A stretch of 64,000 bases of DNA, from contig OZ255707.1 of NCBI GenBank assembly GCA_965277075.1, forward strand, positions 2,728,001-2,792,000, given 5' to 3'. The position numbers were made by a program, and so were the translations under genes. Each line of letters opens with the position of its first letter. The first letter of the stretch is position 1. This document shows, piece by piece, positions 42,870 to 51,497 of the stretch. Under the pieces are notes generated by a model. The model did not search any database. It was not told the origin of the DNA and saw nothing but the letters and a program-made list of their open reading frames with translations. The stretch is from Lustribacter sp965277075 (lineage in GTDB: Bacteria; Vulcanimicrobiota; Vulcanimicrobiia; Vulcanimicrobiales; Vulcanimicrobiaceae).

Positions 42870-43721
42870 GTGGCTTTTTCGGCGCGCGTTCTTCTCGATA
42901 GCCGCTCATCCGCCGGTGCGCGGCTCACGACGATGGAAGTCCGCTATCCGCGGTTCATCCATAGCGAAATGATGACGCACCGCGTCTTCTCGCGGAATGC
43001 CGCGAGTTCGCGCGCGATCCCGATCAAGAAGATGATTGCGGCAGTGCGCGACGAGCCCGCGATGCCGATCTACTGGGGCCGCAATCGGAGCGGGATGAGC
43101 GCCCGTGAAGCCGTCGCTCCCGACGTCGAAGCGGCGGCGCGAACGGAGTGGAACGCCGCGCTTGATGACGCATTGCGACATGCCGAAGCACTCGCCGGCT
43201 CGACGATCGATCTCCACAAACAACTGGTAAACCGTTTGCTGGAACCGTTCGCATGGATCACCGTGATCATCACCGCGACCGACTGGGCGAACTTTTTCAC
43301 GCAGCGTTGTCACGAAGACGCGCAGCCCGAGATCAAGCATATTGCCGACATGATGCTCGCCGAATATCGCGCCGGCGAACCGCAACCGGTCGCCGCAGGC
43401 GCCTGGCATCTGCCGTTGATCCAAGCCGACGAACGCACCCTGCCGGCGGAGCGCCTGCGCGGCCTCAGCGTCGCGCGCTGCGCGCGCGTGTCGTACCTCA
43501 CGCACGATGGCCGGCGCGACCGCGAGCGAGACTGGGAACTCTACCAACGCCTGCTGGGAGGCGGTGCGAACGGTCACTGGAGCCCGTTCGAGCACGTGGC
43601 GACGCCGGCGTCCGGTGCCGAGGTTCGCTCGGCGAACTTCGTCGGTTGGGAGCAATTTCGCAAGCGCTTTCCGGACGAGGTCGCCGTGACGTTTCCCGAC
43701 GCGTACGCCGCTGCTCGCTAG
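42870..43721 (+). CDS. thyX: FAD-dependent thymidylate synthase (ThyX type)
   Basis: 283 residues, GTG start. The ThyX motif appears as MTHRVFSRNAASSRAIP, a variant (THRxFSxNxxSSR) of the canonical RHRxxSxNxxSxR also seen in phage and some bacterial homologues. The later HLPLIQADER, RCARVSYLTHDG and GHWSPFEHVATP support the assignment. It makes dTMP from dUMP using CH2-THF and FADH2. The altered motif leaves a small doubt about activity. Confidence 0.85.
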   Translation: MAFSARVLLDSRSSAGARLTTMEVRYPRFIHSEMMTHRVFSRNAASSRAIPIKKMIAAVRDEPAMPIYWGRNRSGMSAREAVAPDVEAAARTEWNAALDDALRHAEALAGSTIDLHKQLVNRLLEPFAWITVIITATDWANFFTQRCHEDAQPEIKHIADMMLAEYRAGEPQPVAAGAWHLPLIQADERTLPAERLRGLSVARCARVSYLTHDGRRDRERDWELYQRLLGGGANGHWSPFEHVATPASGAEVRSANFVGWEQFRKRFPDEVAVTFPDAYAAAR

Positions 43722-44955
43722 ACTCGCGTTCCCTGCTCTGCTCGTACTGCTGGTCTTTGCGCCGGCGAACGTGGCAGCGCAAACGCACGAGGACCGGCGC
43801 GTCGACGCGCTTTCGTCGCGCGTGCTCGTGACCGTCTCTCCCGTCTCGTTGGTCGGCTCGGTGCAACAGCGTCGTGCGCGGGCAATCGCCGATTATCAGC
43901 AAGGCATCTTCGTCGGCTGGGCGCTCGCGCCGATCCTCGCGTTTTTCTGGTTGTGGCAAACCGGAAACGCTGCGCGTCTGCGCGACGCCCTGCGCCGGCG
44001 TTTTCGCGCGCCCGCGATCGTTCGCGCGGCGTTCGGCGCGGCGCTGGGCGTACTCGCGATGCTGGCGTCGCTGCCGTTCGCGTTCGCGTGGTACCGGGTC
44101 GAGGCGATCGTCGGACTCTCGCATCAGCCGATTTCGTCGTGGTTCTTCGGTGAGGTCGTGCGCGCCGGCACGGTCGCGGCGTGCAGCGCGGTTGCCGTGG
44201 CCGTCGTTCTCGAGCTCGTCGATCGCACGCGGCTGTGGTATGTCGTCTACATCGCGCTGCTCTACGTCGTCGCACTTGCAACGGTCGCGATCGAACCCGC
44301 GCTCGTATCGCCGCTGGCCGCACACCAACGTCCGGCCCCGGCACCGATCGTTGCGCTCGGCGACGCGGTCGCGCGCGAACTCGGCGTCACGCCGGTGACG
44401 CTCGGCATCGTGACGGAAGCATCGCGCAGCGGGCTCGTGCCGGCGCGAACGCTCGGCCTCGGGCCCTTCACCCGCATCGTGCTCGATAACGATGCGCTCG
44501 CGCGAGCGTCGCCGCGCGAAGCGGCATACGTGCTCGCGCGCCAATACGCCCACGTCCGCGAGCACGACGTCCTGTTGCTGGCCGTCTCCGCAACGACGCT
44601 CTTCGTGATTGCGGTCGCGCTCGCGGTGCTCGTGAGCGATCGCATCCGTTTCCGCCGCGACGACGACCCGCTCGCACGGCTGGCCCTAGTCGGCACGTGC
44701 CTGGGGGTGACGGTCCTCGTCCTGCTCCCGGTGTTCAACGCGATCGAACGAAACGTCGAATCGCGCGCCGATCGGCTCGCGGTCGCGGCGACGCGCGACC
44801 CGGCAACCGCCGTGCGCGTCTTCGTCCGCAGCGCCAACGATAATCTGATCCCGCTCTGCGGGCGCCGGACGACGCGCTGGTATTTCAACTCGCGACCTCC
44901 GCTCGGGTCACGGATCGCGGCCCTGACCGGTGAATCGGACCCCTGTCCGCGGTAG
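43711..44955 (+). CDS. Ste24/M48-like membrane protein with inactivated HExxH
   Basis: Started at CTG 43711, the protein opens with a signal-like segment (LARLAFPALLVLLVF ... ANVAAQ) that is lost if GTG 43771 is used; no ATG/GTG/TTG lies between. 414 residues, 5-6 membrane helices. The zinc-site region reads YVLARQYAHVREHD where active CAAX-protease/Ste24 enzymes have VLAHELGHxxxxD: first His is Arg and the Glu is Gln. The later E-x-x-AD (VESRADRLAV) is kept. Probably a non-catalytic homologue with unknown role. Overlaps the thyX end by 11 bp. Confidence 0.7.
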   Translation: MLARLAFPALLVLLVFAPANVAAQTHEDRRVDALSSRVLVTVSPVSLVGSVQQRRARAIADYQQGIFVGWALAPILAFFWLWQTGNAARLRDALRRRFRAPAIVRAAFGAALGVLAMLASLPFAFAWYRVEAIVGLSHQPISSWFFGEVVRAGTVAACSAVAVAVVLELVDRTRLWYVVYIALLYVVALATVAIEPALVSPLAAHQRPAPAPIVALGDAVARELGVTPVTLGIVTEASRSGLVPARTLGLGPFTRIVLDNDALARASPREAAYVLARQYAHVREHDVLLLAVSATTLFVIAVALAVLVSDRIRFRRDDDPLARLALVGTCLGVTVLVLLPVFNAIERNVESRADRLAVAATRDPATAVRVFVRSANDNLIPLCGRRTTRWYFNSRPPLGSRIAALTGESDPCPR

Positions 44956-45008
44956 CGCTCGTCGCAGCGTCGGCAGACGAGCCGCAACCCTTCAGAATAC
45001 CGAAATGC

Positions 45009-46001
45009 TTGCTCGTCTTCTGTTGCGCGCAGAAGCAGTCGCCTCATCGAAAATCGAGGGGATCGGCGTTTCACCGCAGCGCCTTCTGCATCGCGGCCGT
45101 CGCCCGCGATGCAGAAGGCTCCGCCACCGACGCCAAGGCCGACGAGGTCATGGCCAACGTCGACGCCATGGCGGCCGCGGTCGCGGACGACGGACCGATC
45201 ACCGTCGAACGCATCGTCGGCATCCACCAGCGACTTCTCGCGCGCACGGACATGGCCATACACGCCGGCAAGGTCCGGACCGAGCAGAACTGGATCGGCG
45301 GCAACGCGTATAGCCCGATCGGCGCCGCGTTCGTCCCGCCACCTTACGAAGACGTGAGCCCGCTTCTCGAAGATCTCTGCGCGTTTTGCAACAGAGACCA
45401 ACTGCCGGCCGTCGCACAGGCCGCGATCGCACACGCGCAATTCGAAACCATCCATCCCTTCGTGGACGGAAATGGAAGAACGGGCCGGGCGCTAATCCAC
45501 ATGATCTTCCGCCGCCGGCACCTTGTCACAACAACGCTCGTTCCCGTCTCACTCGTTCTCGCCAAGCGCGCCTCCGACTACGTTGCCGCCTTGATGCGCA
45601 TGCGATACGACGGCGAACCCAACAACTCGAACGCCGTCGATGCCGTGAACGCCTGGGTCGGACTCTTCAGTGCTTCATGCGCCCAAGCAGCGCGCGACGC
45701 CGAAAAATTTGAGGACGTCGTGCAGGAGCTGCTCTTGAAATGGGCCGCTCGCCTCAGCCACGTACGGCGCGATTCCAACGCCTTCGCGATACTCAACCTG
45801 CTACCGGAAACACCGATTCTAAACGCGCGCACCGTCGAACAAGCGCTCCACGTTCATTTCAGCACGGCCAACGCCGCGATCGAGACGCTCGTCGCGGCCG
45901 GGATCCTCACCAATATCAAGGTCGGCCGACGCAATCGCGCCTTTGAAGCGCGCGAACTCATCGACGCCTTTGCCGACCTCGAGCGACAACTCACGACCTA
46001 A
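45009..46001 (+). CDS. Fic family protein with frameshifted N-terminus
   Basis: The catalytic Fic core is intact: HPFVDGNGRTGR (His about 149) and a C-terminal winged-helix-like end (TANAAIETLVAAGIL). Such enzymes AMPylate protein targets. The true N-terminus, LLLRAEAVASSKIEGIGV, lies in another frame (about 45005-45091) and joins this frame if one base near 45092 is skipped. That lost piece holds the class II inhibitory motif (S-x-x-x-E-G in SSKIEG). The first ~30 residues of this frame are therefore artefactual; an internal ATG at 45150 could start a core-only protein. Either a pseudogene, a sequencing error or a deregulated enzyme. Confidence 0.75.
   Translation: MLVFCCAQKQSPHRKSRGSAFHRSAFCIAAVARDAEGSATDAKADEVMANVDAMAAAVADDGPITVERIVGIHQRLLARTDMAIHAGKVRTEQNWIGGNAYSPIGAAFVPPPYEDVSPLLEDLCAFCNRDQLPAVAQAAIAHAQFETIHPFVDGNGRTGRALIHMIFRRRHLVTTTLVPVSLVLAKRASDYVAALMRMRYDGEPNNSNAVDAVNAWVGLFSASCAQAARDAEKFEDVVQELLLKWAARLSHVRRDSNAFAILNLLPETPILNARTVEQALHVHFSTANAAIETLVAAGILTNIKVGRRNRAFEARELIDAFADLERQLTT
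45081..45119. repeat. 16-bp perfect inverted repeat at the Fic frameshift
   Basis: GCCTTCTGCATCGCGG and its exact reverse complement flank a 7-nt loop (45097-45103). The apparent one-base frame change of the fic gene falls inside the left arm. Hairpins of this strength can template quasi-palindrome mutations and also cause sequencing errors. Confidence 0.85.
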
Positions 46002-46013
46002 TCTGCCGGACGT

Positions 46014-46583
46014 TCATGCGATCGTGGTATTGATCCGGTTCTGCGCGGCGACGGCGCCGTCGCGTAACCAGGTTTCGATGCCGTCGACGCAGCGATCGAC
46101 GATCGCCGGAAGCGCGGACGTTTCTTCCGCTGAGAACGCACCGAGCACGTGTTTGATCGCGGCCGCGCTCTCGCGATCGCGTCCGATGCCGACCCGCAAG
46201 CGGGAAAATTCGGTGCCGAAAACGTCGATGAGCGATTTGAGTCCGTTGTGGCCGCCCGAACTTCCCTGCGCGCGCAGGCGTAAGCGTCCGAACGGCAGAT
46301 CGAGATCGTCGACGACCACCAAGATCCGGGGCGGCGGCACTTTGTAGGTTGTCGAGATGCCGAGCACCGGTGGACCGCTCTCGTTCATGTAGTCGAGCGG
46401 CTCCACAATCGCAATGCGGCGCGAGCGCTCAAGTACGATACGCGCGCCACGCTTCTTCGTCCAACCGTCGAGGTGCCAGCGTTTGGCCAGTTCCTCGACG
46501 ACGATAAATCCGATGTTGTGACGCGTGCGGGCGTATTCGGCGCCCGGATTTCCGAGCCCGACAACGAGACGATAGTCCTCGAT
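46014..46583 (-). CDS. pth: Peptidyl-tRNA hydrolase, apparently starting at AUC
   Basis: RLVVGLGNPGAEYARTRHNIGF, EPLDYMNESG, VVVDDLDLPFG and GSSGGHNGLKSLI make a complete Pth, with catalytic His in TRHN. The conserved N-terminus has no ATG, GTG, TTG or CTG upstream: between the rplY stop (TAA 46596-46598) and GLGNPG the same frame reads only GCG CCT AGC CCG ATC GAG GAC TAT CGT CTC GTT GTC. ATC at 46583 gives 189 residues, the usual length. GTG 46406 would delete the active site. Frees tRNA from dropped-off peptidyl-tRNA. No Shine-Dalgarno; coupling to rplY is likely. Confidence 0.92.
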   Translation of the reverse strand: MEDYRLVVGLGNPGAEYARTRHNIGFIVVEELAKRWHLDGWTKKRGARIVLERSRRIAIVEPLDYMNESGPPVLGISTTYKVPPPRILVVVDDLDLPFGRLRLRAQGSSGGHNGLKSLIDVFGTEFSRLRVGIGRDRESAAAIKHVLGAFSAEETSALPAIVDRCVDGIETWLRDGAVAAQNRINTTIA

Positions 46584-46595
46584 CGGGCTAGGCGC

Positions 46596-47225
46596 TTATT
46601 CGGCGGGGGCAGCCGCGGCGGCGGTGAGGGATTCCGCCGGCGCCGGCGTTTCCTCGGCGTTCGCGCGCGTGATCTCGACCGAGACGACGGTCGTTTCGCC
46701 GCCGGTAATGAGCGTGAACCCGTCCGGCAGTGCGACTTCGGCGGCGGTGATATGGCCGCCGACGTCGAGCCCCGAGACGTCGAGGGCGAGTTCCTCGGGC
46801 AGCTTGCCGGCCGGACCCTTGATTTCGAGGGCGTGGGTAATCGTATCGAGCACGCCGCCACCGTCTTTAACGCCCGGCGCCACGCCGAGGATGACGATCG
46901 GAACGGTCGCGTACACCGCTTCGGTTTGCGAGACGCGTTGCATGTCGACCGCGATCGGGCGACGCGTTATCGGGTCACGCTGGACGTCGCGCAGCAGCAC
47001 CGAGTCGTGCTGGCCGTCGATCGTCGCATCGACGATGTGGCTCCCTCCACCGGTCGAAATCAAGTCGGCGAGGTCGCGCGCCGCGATCGAAATCGAGATC
47101 GGGGCGCCGTGGCCGTACAGAACGCCGGGGACGTTGCCCTCGCGGCGGGCAGCCTTGGCGCCGGTGGTGCCGGTCGCGCGGCGCGAGTGAATCGTCAACG
47201 TCGTGACGCGTGCGAGTTTTGCCAT
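46596..47225 (-). CDS. rplY: 50S ribosomal protein L25 / general stress protein Ctc
   Basis: 209 residues. The N-terminal L25 domain has LTIHSRRATGTTGAKAARRE, GNVPGVLYGHG and LLRDVQRDPITRRPIAVD; the C-terminal Ctc (TL5-type) beta domain has LPEELALDVSGLDVGGHIT. It binds 5S rRNA. An Ala/Pro/Glu-rich tail ends the protein. Operon order prs-ctc-pth is conserved in many bacteria. Its reading frame continues in register into pth after a single TAA. Confidence 0.95.
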   Translation of the reverse strand: MAKLARVTTLTIHSRRATGTTGAKAARREGNVPGVLYGHGAPISISIAARDLADLISTGGGSHIVDATIDGQHDSVLLRDVQRDPITRRPIAVDMQRVSQTEAVYATVPIVILGVAPGVKDGGGVLDTITHALEIKGPAGKLPEELALDVSGLDVGGHITAAEVALPDGFTLITGGETTVVSVEITRANAEETPAPAESLTAAAAAPAE

Positions 47226-47239
47226 GATCGCTGTTACTT

Positions 47240-48304
47240 CTACACGGCGGCCACAACGGCCGCCTCGTCGGTCGCATCCATAAAAGACGCGTCGTCGGTC
47301 GGCGCCGGAGCGTTCTCGGGATGCTCGACGAAATCGTCACCCGCGAAGAGCTCGGAGACCGACCGGTTCGCCGTGATCCGCTTGATCGCGTCGGCGAGAA
47401 TTTGGGCGATCGAGAGCACCTCGATTTTCGTGCCCATCCCTTCCGGATGCGCCGATTTCGGGATCGTGTTCGTCACGATCACTTTGCGGATGTCGGACGC
47501 GTCGAACTGCGCGACGGCGTCGCCTGCGAAGATGCCGTGCGTCGCCAGGCAATAGACGTCGGTGGCACCGCGTTTGAGCAATGCTTCCGACGCCTTGACC
47601 AGCGTTCCACCGGTCGAAATCATGTCATCGACCACGACCGCGACTTTGCCCTCGACGGCGCCGACGATATGCGTTACCTCGGAGACGTCGGGTTCCGGCC
47701 GGCGTTTGATGATGACGGCGAGCGTCGATTTCAGGCGCTTCGCGAAGAATTCGGCGCGCGGCACGCCGCCCGCATCCGGCGAAACGACGACGATTTTCTC
47801 GCCGAAGAGCTTCTCGTTGCGCAGATGATTGCACATGTGCGGGGCGGCCATCAGGTTGTCGACCGGGACGTCGAAGAAGCCTTGAATCTGCGCCGCGTGC
47901 AAGTCGAGCGTCACGATGCGTTCCGCACCCGCGGTCTGCAGCATATTGGCGAGCAGCTTGGCCGAGATCGGCTCGCGGCCTTTCGTCTTCTTATCTTGCT
48001 TCGCGTAGCCGTAATATGGAATCACCGCCGTGATGCGGTTGGCCGACGCCCGGCGCAGCGCGTCGATCATGAGCAGCAGCTCCATGACCGCGTCGTTGAC
48101 GGATCCGCCCCACGGCGTCCGGCACAGCGACTGCAGGACGAACACTTCGGCGCCGCGCACGTTCTCGCGAATCTCGATCCGGCATTCATCGTTTTTGAAG
48201 CGGTCGACAAGCGCGTTACCGACGCGGCCCTGCATCTTCTTAGCGATCTCTTCGGCGAGATCGCGGTTCGACGTCCCGCTAAAGAGCAGCGGCGGCTGGA
48301 TCAC
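47240..48304 (-). CDS. prs: Ribose-phosphate pyrophosphokinase
   Basis: 354 residues from GTG 48304 (AGGAG 6 nt upstream). LLFSGTSNRDLAEEIA at the N-terminus, YYGYAKQDKKTKGREPISAK (ATP loop), LDLHAAQIQGFFDVPVDNL (Mg/ribose-5-P) and the PRPP loop VVVDDMISTGGTL are all complete. Makes PRPP for nucleotide, His and Trp synthesis. The last about 38 residues form an acidic tail (EHPENAPAPTDDAS and onwards) not usual in Prs. Divergent from uvrB across a 132-bp gap in which I see no clear promoter. Confidence 0.96.
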   Translation of the reverse strand: MIQPPLLFSGTSNRDLAEEIAKKMQGRVGNALVDRFKNDECRIEIRENVRGAEVFVLQSLCRTPWGGSVNDAVMELLLMIDALRRASANRITAVIPYYGYAKQDKKTKGREPISAKLLANMLQTAGAERIVTLDLHAAQIQGFFDVPVDNLMAAPHMCNHLRNEKLFGEKIVVVSPDAGGVPRAEFFAKRLKSTLAVIIKRRPEPDVSEVTHIVGAVEGKVAVVVDDMISTGGTLVKASEALLKRGATDVYCLATHGIFAGDAVAQFDASDIRKVIVTNTIPKSAHPEGMGTKIEVLSIAQILADAIKRITANRSVSELFAGDDFVEHPENAPAPTDDASFMDATDEAAVVAAV

Positions 48305-48436
48305 GGAGAGCTCCTCTCGCTTCCGATGGGCGCCGGAGCGCTGCGCATGAAGCACGGACCTTTCCGCGCTCTCCCGTTGAGCGCCCTGCGTCCGGCGGGC
48401 CAACCCTTTCAAGGAGCGGCGTGTTGTAGAAGTTCC

Positions 48437-50485
48437 ATGCCCGCATTCGAGTTGGTCTCGCCGTACGCATTAGCCGGCGATCAGCCGGTGGCAACCGATG
48501 CGCTTGCCACCGGCGTCTTGCGCGGTGACCATGCGCAAACGCTGCTCGGCGTCACCGGCAGCGGTAAAACGCTCGCGATGGCGCGCGTCGTCGAGCTGAT
48601 CCAGAAGCCGACGCTGGTCCTCTGCCACAATAAGACGCTCGCGGCCCAACTCTGCGCCGAGTTCCGCGAGTTCTTTCCGCACAACGCGGTCGAATATTTC
48701 GTCTCGTACTTCGACTACTACCAGCCGGAAGCGTACATCGCGCACACCGACACCTATATCGCGAAGGACTCGTCGATCAACGACGAGATCGAGCGGCTCC
48801 GGCACTCGGCGACGCAATCGCTGCTGACCCGGCCCGACACGCTGATCGTGGCCTCGGTCTCGTGCATCTACGGGTTGGGTTCGCCGGCCGATTATATGGA
48901 GCTTGCCGCCGATATCAAGGTCGGCGACGACATCGATCGTGACGATTTCTTGCGCAAGCTTATCGGCATGCAGTATCGCCGAAACGATCTGAACCTCGTA
49001 CGCGGGACCTTCCGTGTCCGCGGCGATACGCTCGAATTCGTCGGCGTCGACGAAGAACTGGTGCACCGGATCGAGTTTTTTGGCGATGAGATCGAAGCGA
49101 TCAACGTCGTGAACATCATGACCGGCGAATATGTCGAGTCGAAGGACGAGCTAAAAATTTTTCCGGCCAAGCACTACATCACGCCCGAGGAAAAGCTGCG
49201 CCGGGCGATCGTCGCGATCGAAGACGAACTGATCGATCGGCTCGCGTGGTTCAAATCGCAGGGCAAACTGCTCGAAGCACAGCGGCTCGAGATGCGTACG
49301 CGCTACGACCTCGACATGCTGCGGGAAGTCGGCTATTGCAACGGCGTGGAAAACTACTCGCGCCATCTCTCCGGTCGCGAAACCGGCTCGACGCCATTCT
49401 GTCTGCTTGACTTTTTTCCGAAGGACTGGATGCTCTTCGTCGATGAGTCGCACGTCTCGATCCCGCAGGTCGGCGGGATGTACGGCGGCGACCGCTCGCG
49501 CAAAGAGTCGCTGGTCGAGCACGGTTTCCGCCTGCCCTCGGCGCTCGACAACCGTCCGCTCACGGCCGATGAATTTCAGCGGCACATCAACCAGGTCGTC
49601 TACGTTTCGGCGACGCCGTCGACGTACGAAATTTCGAAGTCCGCACAGGTCGTGGAGATGATCATCCGTCCGACCGGGCTCGTCGATCCGGAAGTCGAGG
49701 TTCGCCCGACGCGTCATCAAGTCGACGACCTGATGGACGAGATTCGCAAGCGCGCAGAAAAAGACGAGCGCGTTCTGGTTACGACGCTGACGAAGAAGAT
49801 GGCGGAAGACCTCACCGACTACCTCATCGAGAACGGCATCAAAGTCCGCTACCTGCACAGCGAGGTCGAGACGCTCGAGCGCATCGCGATCTTGCGCGAT
49901 TTGCGAAAGGGCGAGTTCGACGTGCTGGTCGGCATTAATTTGCTTCGCGAAGGCCTCGATTTGCCGGAGGTATCGCTCGTCGGCATTCTCGATGCGGATA
50001 AAGAAGGCTACTTGCGCAGCGGGACCTCGCTGATCCAGACGATCGGTCGGGCGGCGCGCAACGTCGAGGGCAAGGTCATCATGTACGCCGATGTCGTCAC
50101 GGAGTCGATGGCCCGCGCGCTCGGCGAGACGAAGCGCCGTCGCGAGCGGCAAGTCGCGTTCAACACCGAGCACGGAATCGAGCCGAAATCGATCCGTAAG
50201 GAAGTGCGCGACATCCTCGATCTCGTCGGCGGGAACGAGGAGACGACCAAAGCCGCCGGCTTGCGCGGGGAGAAGATTCCGCGTGACGTCGCGATGGCGA
50301 TGTCGAACGAGATCGAGCGCAAGATGCGCGATGCGGCGGCGAACCTCGAGTTCGAGAAAGCTGCGGCGTTACGCGATGAGCTGATCGAACTGCGCAAACA
50401 GATCGGCGGCAACGAGTCGGTGCTCTTCCAAGGCAAAGCACCGAAGATCTTCCAGCACGCGCTGCGCGAACTGGTCGGCTCGTAG
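48437..50485 (+). CDS. uvrB: Excinuclease ABC subunit B
   Basis: 682 residues from ATG 48437; the frame is open for 372 codons upstream but that part is antisense to prs. Walker A GVTGSGKT (38-45), beta-hairpin region YFDYYQPEAYIAHTDTYIAKD, helicase motifs (DESHVSIPQ, YVSATPSTYE, GINLLREGLDLPEVSLV, QTIGRAARN) and a C-terminal UVR motif (FEKAAALRDELIELR). Verifies DNA damage with UvrA and loads UvrC in nucleotide excision repair. Confidence 0.97.
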   Translation: MPAFELVSPYALAGDQPVATDALATGVLRGDHAQTLLGVTGSGKTLAMARVVELIQKPTLVLCHNKTLAAQLCAEFREFFPHNAVEYFVSYFDYYQPEAYIAHTDTYIAKDSSINDEIERLRHSATQSLLTRPDTLIVASVSCIYGLGSPADYMELAADIKVGDDIDRDDFLRKLIGMQYRRNDLNLVRGTFRVRGDTLEFVGVDEELVHRIEFFGDEIEAINVVNIMTGEYVESKDELKIFPAKHYITPEEKLRRAIVAIEDELIDRLAWFKSQGKLLEAQRLEMRTRYDLDMLREVGYCNGVENYSRHLSGRETGSTPFCLLDFFPKDWMLFVDESHVSIPQVGGMYGGDRSRKESLVEHGFRLPSALDNRPLTADEFQRHINQVVYVSATPSTYEISKSAQVVEMIIRPTGLVDPEVEVRPTRHQVDDLMDEIRKRAEKDERVLVTTLTKKMAEDLTDYLIENGIKVRYLHSEVETLERIAILRDLRKGEFDVLVGINLLREGLDLPEVSLVGILDADKEGYLRSGTSLIQTIGRAARNVEGKVIMYADVVTESMARALGETKRRRERQVAFNTEHGIEPKSIRKEVRDILDLVGGNEETTKAAGLRGEKIPRDVAMAMSNEIERKMRDAAANLEFEKAAALRDELIELRKQIGGNESVLFQGKAPKIFQHALRELVGS

Positions 50486-50506
50486 CAACGCGGGTCTAAC
50501 GCGGGT

Positions 50507-51467
50507 CTAGGGTTGCCGGCCCGGCGCCGAGATCCAGACGACGCCGGAGCCGACGGCGTCGGCGCGCGTCCCGAGGGTCGGCGTAAGGTTTCTCTCGTAG
50601 TCGAGGTCGAGCGCGAGCCGGCTCCCGAGTTGTTGCTGCACGGCGATGAAGCCGCGACTCCCGGAAGGCAGCACCGGTCCCTGGCGCGACACGATTGCAT
50701 CTTGCGCCAGGATCGTGGTCGCGCCGCTGATCGCGTATGCAAGCGTAAAGGAGGGCGCAAAAACAAAGTAGGGATGGTTCGCACCAAGCGCGTCCTCACC
50801 GATCCCGGTTCCGAAGACGTAGCTCATTACCAGCGAGAGCCTCGACGTGAAGTTCAAGCCGAGATTCGCGGTCGCCGAGTAGGTGGGCCCTCCGGCGCTG
50901 AATCCGCCCGTCCCCGTCGGTAGCGCATACGCTGCGCCGGCCGATCCTTGAGCAAACGCCGTATCGAGAAGTAGATATTTTGCGGCGACGACGAAGTCGC
51001 TCGTGCCGCGCGCGCCTTCGACCGGCGCCGCTCCGGTCGTCGAGCGCGATTGCAGAGCGGCGGTGCGATGCCCAGTTCGAGACGCTTCGCGATGCCGACG
51101 CGCAAGAACGTCAACGGACCGCTAAAGAGCGCGATGCTTTCCGAATTGCCGCTCGTGTTTTGGCGACGCACGCCCGTTTCGAGAACAATTTCGTCCGGAA
51201 TGAGGACGCACGGCGAACCACCGGTCGTCGTCGTTCGGCCGGTCCCCGGACGGTCGGCCAGCGACACCGCGACCGGCTGCCGCACGGTGGCGGCATCGCA
51301 GCATCATCTGCCGCGGCTGGTCGGCGCAGTGCCATCAGAAGTGCGGCGCACGAGAGCGCTCTTGCCGTCGCGAAGAGCGTCGCGGCTCGAGCTTCGCCGC
51401 CAGCGCCCAGAACGGAGGCTGCGACTCCCGTTGCAAGCGCTGCAGAAAACGTACGTCGATCGATCAT
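50507..51467 (-). pseudogene. Decayed outer-membrane beta-barrel gene (two or more frameshifts)
   Basis: Three frames join into one envelope-protein-like product. A Tat/Sec-like leader (MIDRRTFSAALATGVAASVL) opens at 51467. A second frame then gives EIVLETGVRRQNTSG, LRVGIAKRLELGIAPP, and a third gives TSDFVVAAKYLLLD, SATANLGLNFTSRLSLVMSY and the end GSGVVWISAPGRQP. The last shift fits a CT duplication near 51052-51058 (CCGCTCTGC for CCGCTGC); the first is near 51282-51298. The beta-strand pattern resembles phenol-degradation MetA-like 'transporter' proteins of diderm bacteria. Function lost or sequence in error. Confidence 0.55.
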
Positions 51468-51497
51468 CGCTATGATGGTTGACCCCGACCGCCGTCT

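Noticed and set aside
47321..48436. In-frame 372-codon upstream extension of uvrB
   Set aside because: Antisense to prs; the UvrB N-terminus begins at ATG 48437 and the extension has no homology-like features.
48305..48436. Promoters in the prs-uvrB divergent gap
   Set aside because: TTGAGC is present but no -10 at suitable spacing on either strand; not strong enough to list.
50488..50511. Tandem AACGCGGGTCT repeat after uvrB
   Set aside because: Only two 11-bp copies, no hairpin or T-run; not enough for a terminator or repeat call.
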